The position numbers were made by a program, and so were the translations under genes. This document shows positions 61,834 through 64,000 of a DNA stretch of 64,000 nt, one piece after another. Each line of letters starts with the position of its first letter. The stretch's first letter is position 1. The notes beneath the pieces are model-generated. The model did not search any database, was not told the DNA's origin, and worked only from the letters and a program-made list of their open reading frames with translations. This DNA is from Chrysophaeum taylorii (lineage: Eukaryota > Sar > Pelagophyceae > Pelagomonadales > Pelagomonadaceae): contig JAQMWT010000457.1 of assembly GCA_029834535.1 (NCBI GenBank), forward strand, positions 58,558-122,557, written 5' to 3'.

Positions 61834-62347
61834 ACTCAAAGCTTTTGTGCTCCTCTATAATATTATGGGACGATTATTCCCTAAATCCATCACATTACCT
61901 GTGTCCTTTCGTATTACAACTATCGAATCTAACCAACCATCTCACAGGTTATTCTTAAATAAATCCTCTACTTCATCCATCATTTACATCACCGGTGGAA
62001 GACATACAGGCGGAGACATAACAGTTTCTAACTCCTCTTCTAAATACCAGGCACACATCTTTCTAAGCAATCGACGGCCAACTCACCTTTAACCAATCGA
62101 TAACGATACTGCTTCTCTCGAACCAGTTACCGGTTTTCTTTGGCTTTGCCAAGCATACCATCATAATGAAAATCAAGACACGCGTCGTCTAGTACAAGCA
62201 TTGGTTCCCTATACTTCTCCTGTATTTCACGATTCTTTTGTCTTCTACCCTCAGGAAAATCGTCTCGAATTTATCGACAAAATATTTGCTTTCAGTGACA
62301 TGCATTTGTCCCAAAGCATATTTGGGCTTTATAACATCAAGCGATAG
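61817..62347 (+). other. unidentified frame in island, one internal TAA
   Basis: ATG at 61817, TAA at 62090, then the same frame continues open for 84 codons (FLWLCQAYHHNENQDTRRLV) to TAG at 62345. Confidence 0.35.
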
Positions 62348-62355
62348 GAAGATGG

Positions 62356-62763
62356 GTGCCAAAGTTCATTCTATATACTACGCCACCTCCTGCCCGTGGA
62401 TTTGCTAATATGCTGGTTTACGATCCACGACTCGATCGCATTCGACACTACTCAACTCGCGAATTGGCACGCGCACAACTTCTGTACCATTTCAATTTTC
62501 TTTTGTCTTTGTCCCCGACCTATGCTGTGATATCATCGTGCTATTCCAGCTGGAACATATCATAAATTTATAAACATTTGTGTCAGCTTGTTTATGACTT
62601 GCGTATATTAACACTATCACCATCGTTTGACCCTGATCACGCTCCTCTAACCAAAACTATAGGTCTCTTCTTCACAAATATATTTCCAACAGATACATCC
62701 TTAACATTACACCAGAGTTCCATTACAATGTTCTACATCTCCAATAAAACTCTTATGTTGTGA
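62356..62763 (+). other. unidentified frame in island, one internal TAA
   Basis: Open without ATG start (TTPPPARGFANMLVYDPRLD), TAA at 62563, then 65 more open codons to TGA. Reads like coding sequence that has decayed. Confidence 0.35.
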
Positions 62764-63810
62764 TATCAGTTCTAACCACGAACTTCCTTTTTTCATATTA
62801 AGTAGCTCATGCTTTTCTCTCTAACACCTATCCGCAGATATATCATCTCCTACTAAAGAAAAACAAATACCCTTATAACGCCACGACAGCCCATGAGAAG
62901 CATGCACCCTTCGATAAGAAAGTCCATGCCAGGGGCACCTCGCATTTCGAGATGCGCAACAACGAGCTACCAATTTTCACAACATTCACCATTCCAGTGA
63001 TTCTCAAGCCATAAAGCTGTTCCAGGTTATTGCCAGTCCTGGACACCACCCATCTGACGTACCCTACCGTAAGCCTTGTGTGGATTGTACGATTCATAAA
63101 AACGCTTTCCTCATCCACACCACCTTATCAAGCAACCATCATTCGCAAAATTTCTACCTGGTGAAGCCTGGGCATGTGACGGTGGTTACGTATCTGTAGT
63201 TTCTCGGAATGGATCCTTTCGACATATCATTGTTTTCCTGTCTCATTTCTAAATTTCTGTTATATGTATTTTGTCGTAGCACTAACTCCAGCGAATTTTG
63301 TAACGCCCTTGAGTTTGTCCGCAATTTTGTTCTACTTATGTTCATGTACAACTAAAACAAATCTATTGTGATTCCTTAAACCCTATTTATCTAGCATGTT
63401 ACAACCCCTTCCGTAAAGTCATGGTATTAATATGTCCGGGTTCCCCCTTACTTTGCTGTCTTTAACGCGAAGTCGAAGCTGCTGTTGGTCACATAGCCAC
63501 TGCCGCGTCTACACGACTCGGCATGCGCGCTTGTGTGTATCCCAGGGTCACCCCTAACAGATCCGGCACCTCACTACCCGTGGGCTGTTACTACATGCCA
63601 TCGATCGTATAATTCTCCTGACGTTTCACTGAAACGATTTACAATGTCCCAGCCCTCTTTAAGTTTTGTTAGACCATGCATGTTCCCAACATAGACTACC
63701 TCAAACCTTTTGTTCTGTTTGTTATCTGCATTTAAACCATAACCAGTTCATAAATATGAACCCTTTATGTCGTCCCTACGTTCGCTTATGTGGTGCTAAC
63801 GTTAACGGCC
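62764..63810. other. right part of the AT-rich island
   Basis: Only short plus-strand segments look protein-like (for example KPCVDCTIHKNAFLIHTTL near 63070-63120). No gene is supported. Confidence 0.35.
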
Positions 63811-63814
63811 CTGG

Positions 63815-63965
63815 CTGTCCCCGGAGTGAGACGGTGCCTGCTCGCCTCCCGGGCTGGCCGGTTAGCACCCGGAAAGTCCGCGCTGGGATGGGATCTGCCT
63901 CGGCTGGGCAGAACGCGACGGACAGGCTGATTGTTCGTGGACCGAACACGTTTGCGGCCTACGCT
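63815..63965 (+). mobile_element. possible diverged relative of the SINE-like family
   Basis: Shares TCGCCTCCCGGGC and GGCCGGTT with an adjacent CCGGAA block in the same order as 32448-32485, and begins with a GACGGTGCCT block seen at 32382. The rest differs, and no tail or flanking duplication is visible before the window ends. Confidence 0.45.
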
Positions 63966-64000
63966 CTTAGCAATACGTAACTGAACGAAGTAGCTACCGA

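Larger units (their letters stand above)
57695..63780. other. AT-richer island of unidentified broken reading frames
   Basis: GC falls to roughly 40-45% by eye, against about 65-70% in nearby genes. Plus-strand open segments follow each other almost end to end from 57960 to 62763, with frame switches and in-frame stops. No RT, integrase, transposase, capsid or polymerase motif is recognised. Options are a decayed viral-type insert (such low-GC islands are known for virophage-like elements in protists), an unknown mobile element, or a foreign piece joined in assembly. Confidence 0.6.

Noticed and set aside
59217-62763. Alternative genetic code (TGA read as Trp) in the island
   Set aside because: Trp is encoded by TGG throughout, and some interruptions are TAA and others frame switches, so recoding of TGA alone does not restore the frames.
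57960-63780. Mitochondrial or plastid DNA insert
   Set aside because: None of the usual organelle genes or tRNAs is recognisable in the island, and GC is higher than typical organelle DNA.
1-64000. CRISPR arrays, bacterial promoters, Shine-Dalgarno sites, rRNA genes
   Set aside because: None is present; the window is eukaryotic nuclear-type DNA, and repeats found are microsatellites or mobile elements.

Overview
This window looks like nuclear DNA of a unicellular alga with a secondary, red-derived plastid, most likely a stramenopile close to pelagophytes. The evidence is as follows. Most genes are very GC-rich. The two multi-exon genes have tiny GT-AG introns of 42-85 nt. There is a chlorophyll a/b-type light-harvesting protein. 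A plastid-type release factor 1 starts with a signal peptide followed by AFVAP, close to the ASAFAP plastid-import motif of such algae. Eukaryotic trafficking genes (Rab1, AP-3 sigma, SNAP) sit among them. The species itself is inference.

Layout. 1-28 kb is a dense gene block: YheT/EMB8-like hydrolase (cut by the window edge), FG-GAP membrane protein, methyltransferase, multi-pass membrane protein, NAMPT, beta-propeller-like protein, small unknown, MRT4, LHC, RF1, glycosyltransferase, DEAD-box helicase, UreG, AP-3 sigma, sulfotransferase, coiled-coil protein, Rab1, and a large LamG-like receptor-like protein. 28-38.5 kb is a repeat-rich gene graveyard: decayed coding sequence, LRR remnant, a SINE-like insertion and a decayed Ty1/copia element, with one plausible intact gene encoding a Zn2Cys6 regulator. 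38.5-46.7 kb is again dense: F-box protein, EF-hand protein, SNAP, LSM/NAA38-like, HI0933-like flavoprotein, aquaporin. 46.7-51.3 kb holds transposon debris (copia RNase H, decayed hAT transposase, a perfect 53-bp palindrome), followed by an intact quiescin-type sulfhydryl oxidase. 53-57.6 kb is more graveyard (kinase remnant, minisatellite, two SINE-like copies). From a telomere-like (CCAAA)7(CCTAA)4 tract to about 63.8 kb there is an AT-richer island of unidentified, broken, same-strand reading frames.

The gene blocks are extremely compact. Some convergent genes overlap by 3 nt or lie 1 nt apart. One same-strand trio (glycosyltransferase, helicase, UreG) has a 1-nt gap and then an ATGA overlap, like a bacterial operon. 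Several divergent gene pairs share promoters of about 60-210 nt. The genes do not form a single pathway; they are mainly housekeeping and membrane-traffic functions. The most novel material is the SINE-like family with clear target-site duplications, a second short repeat family, the operon-like trio and the unidentified AT-rich island.
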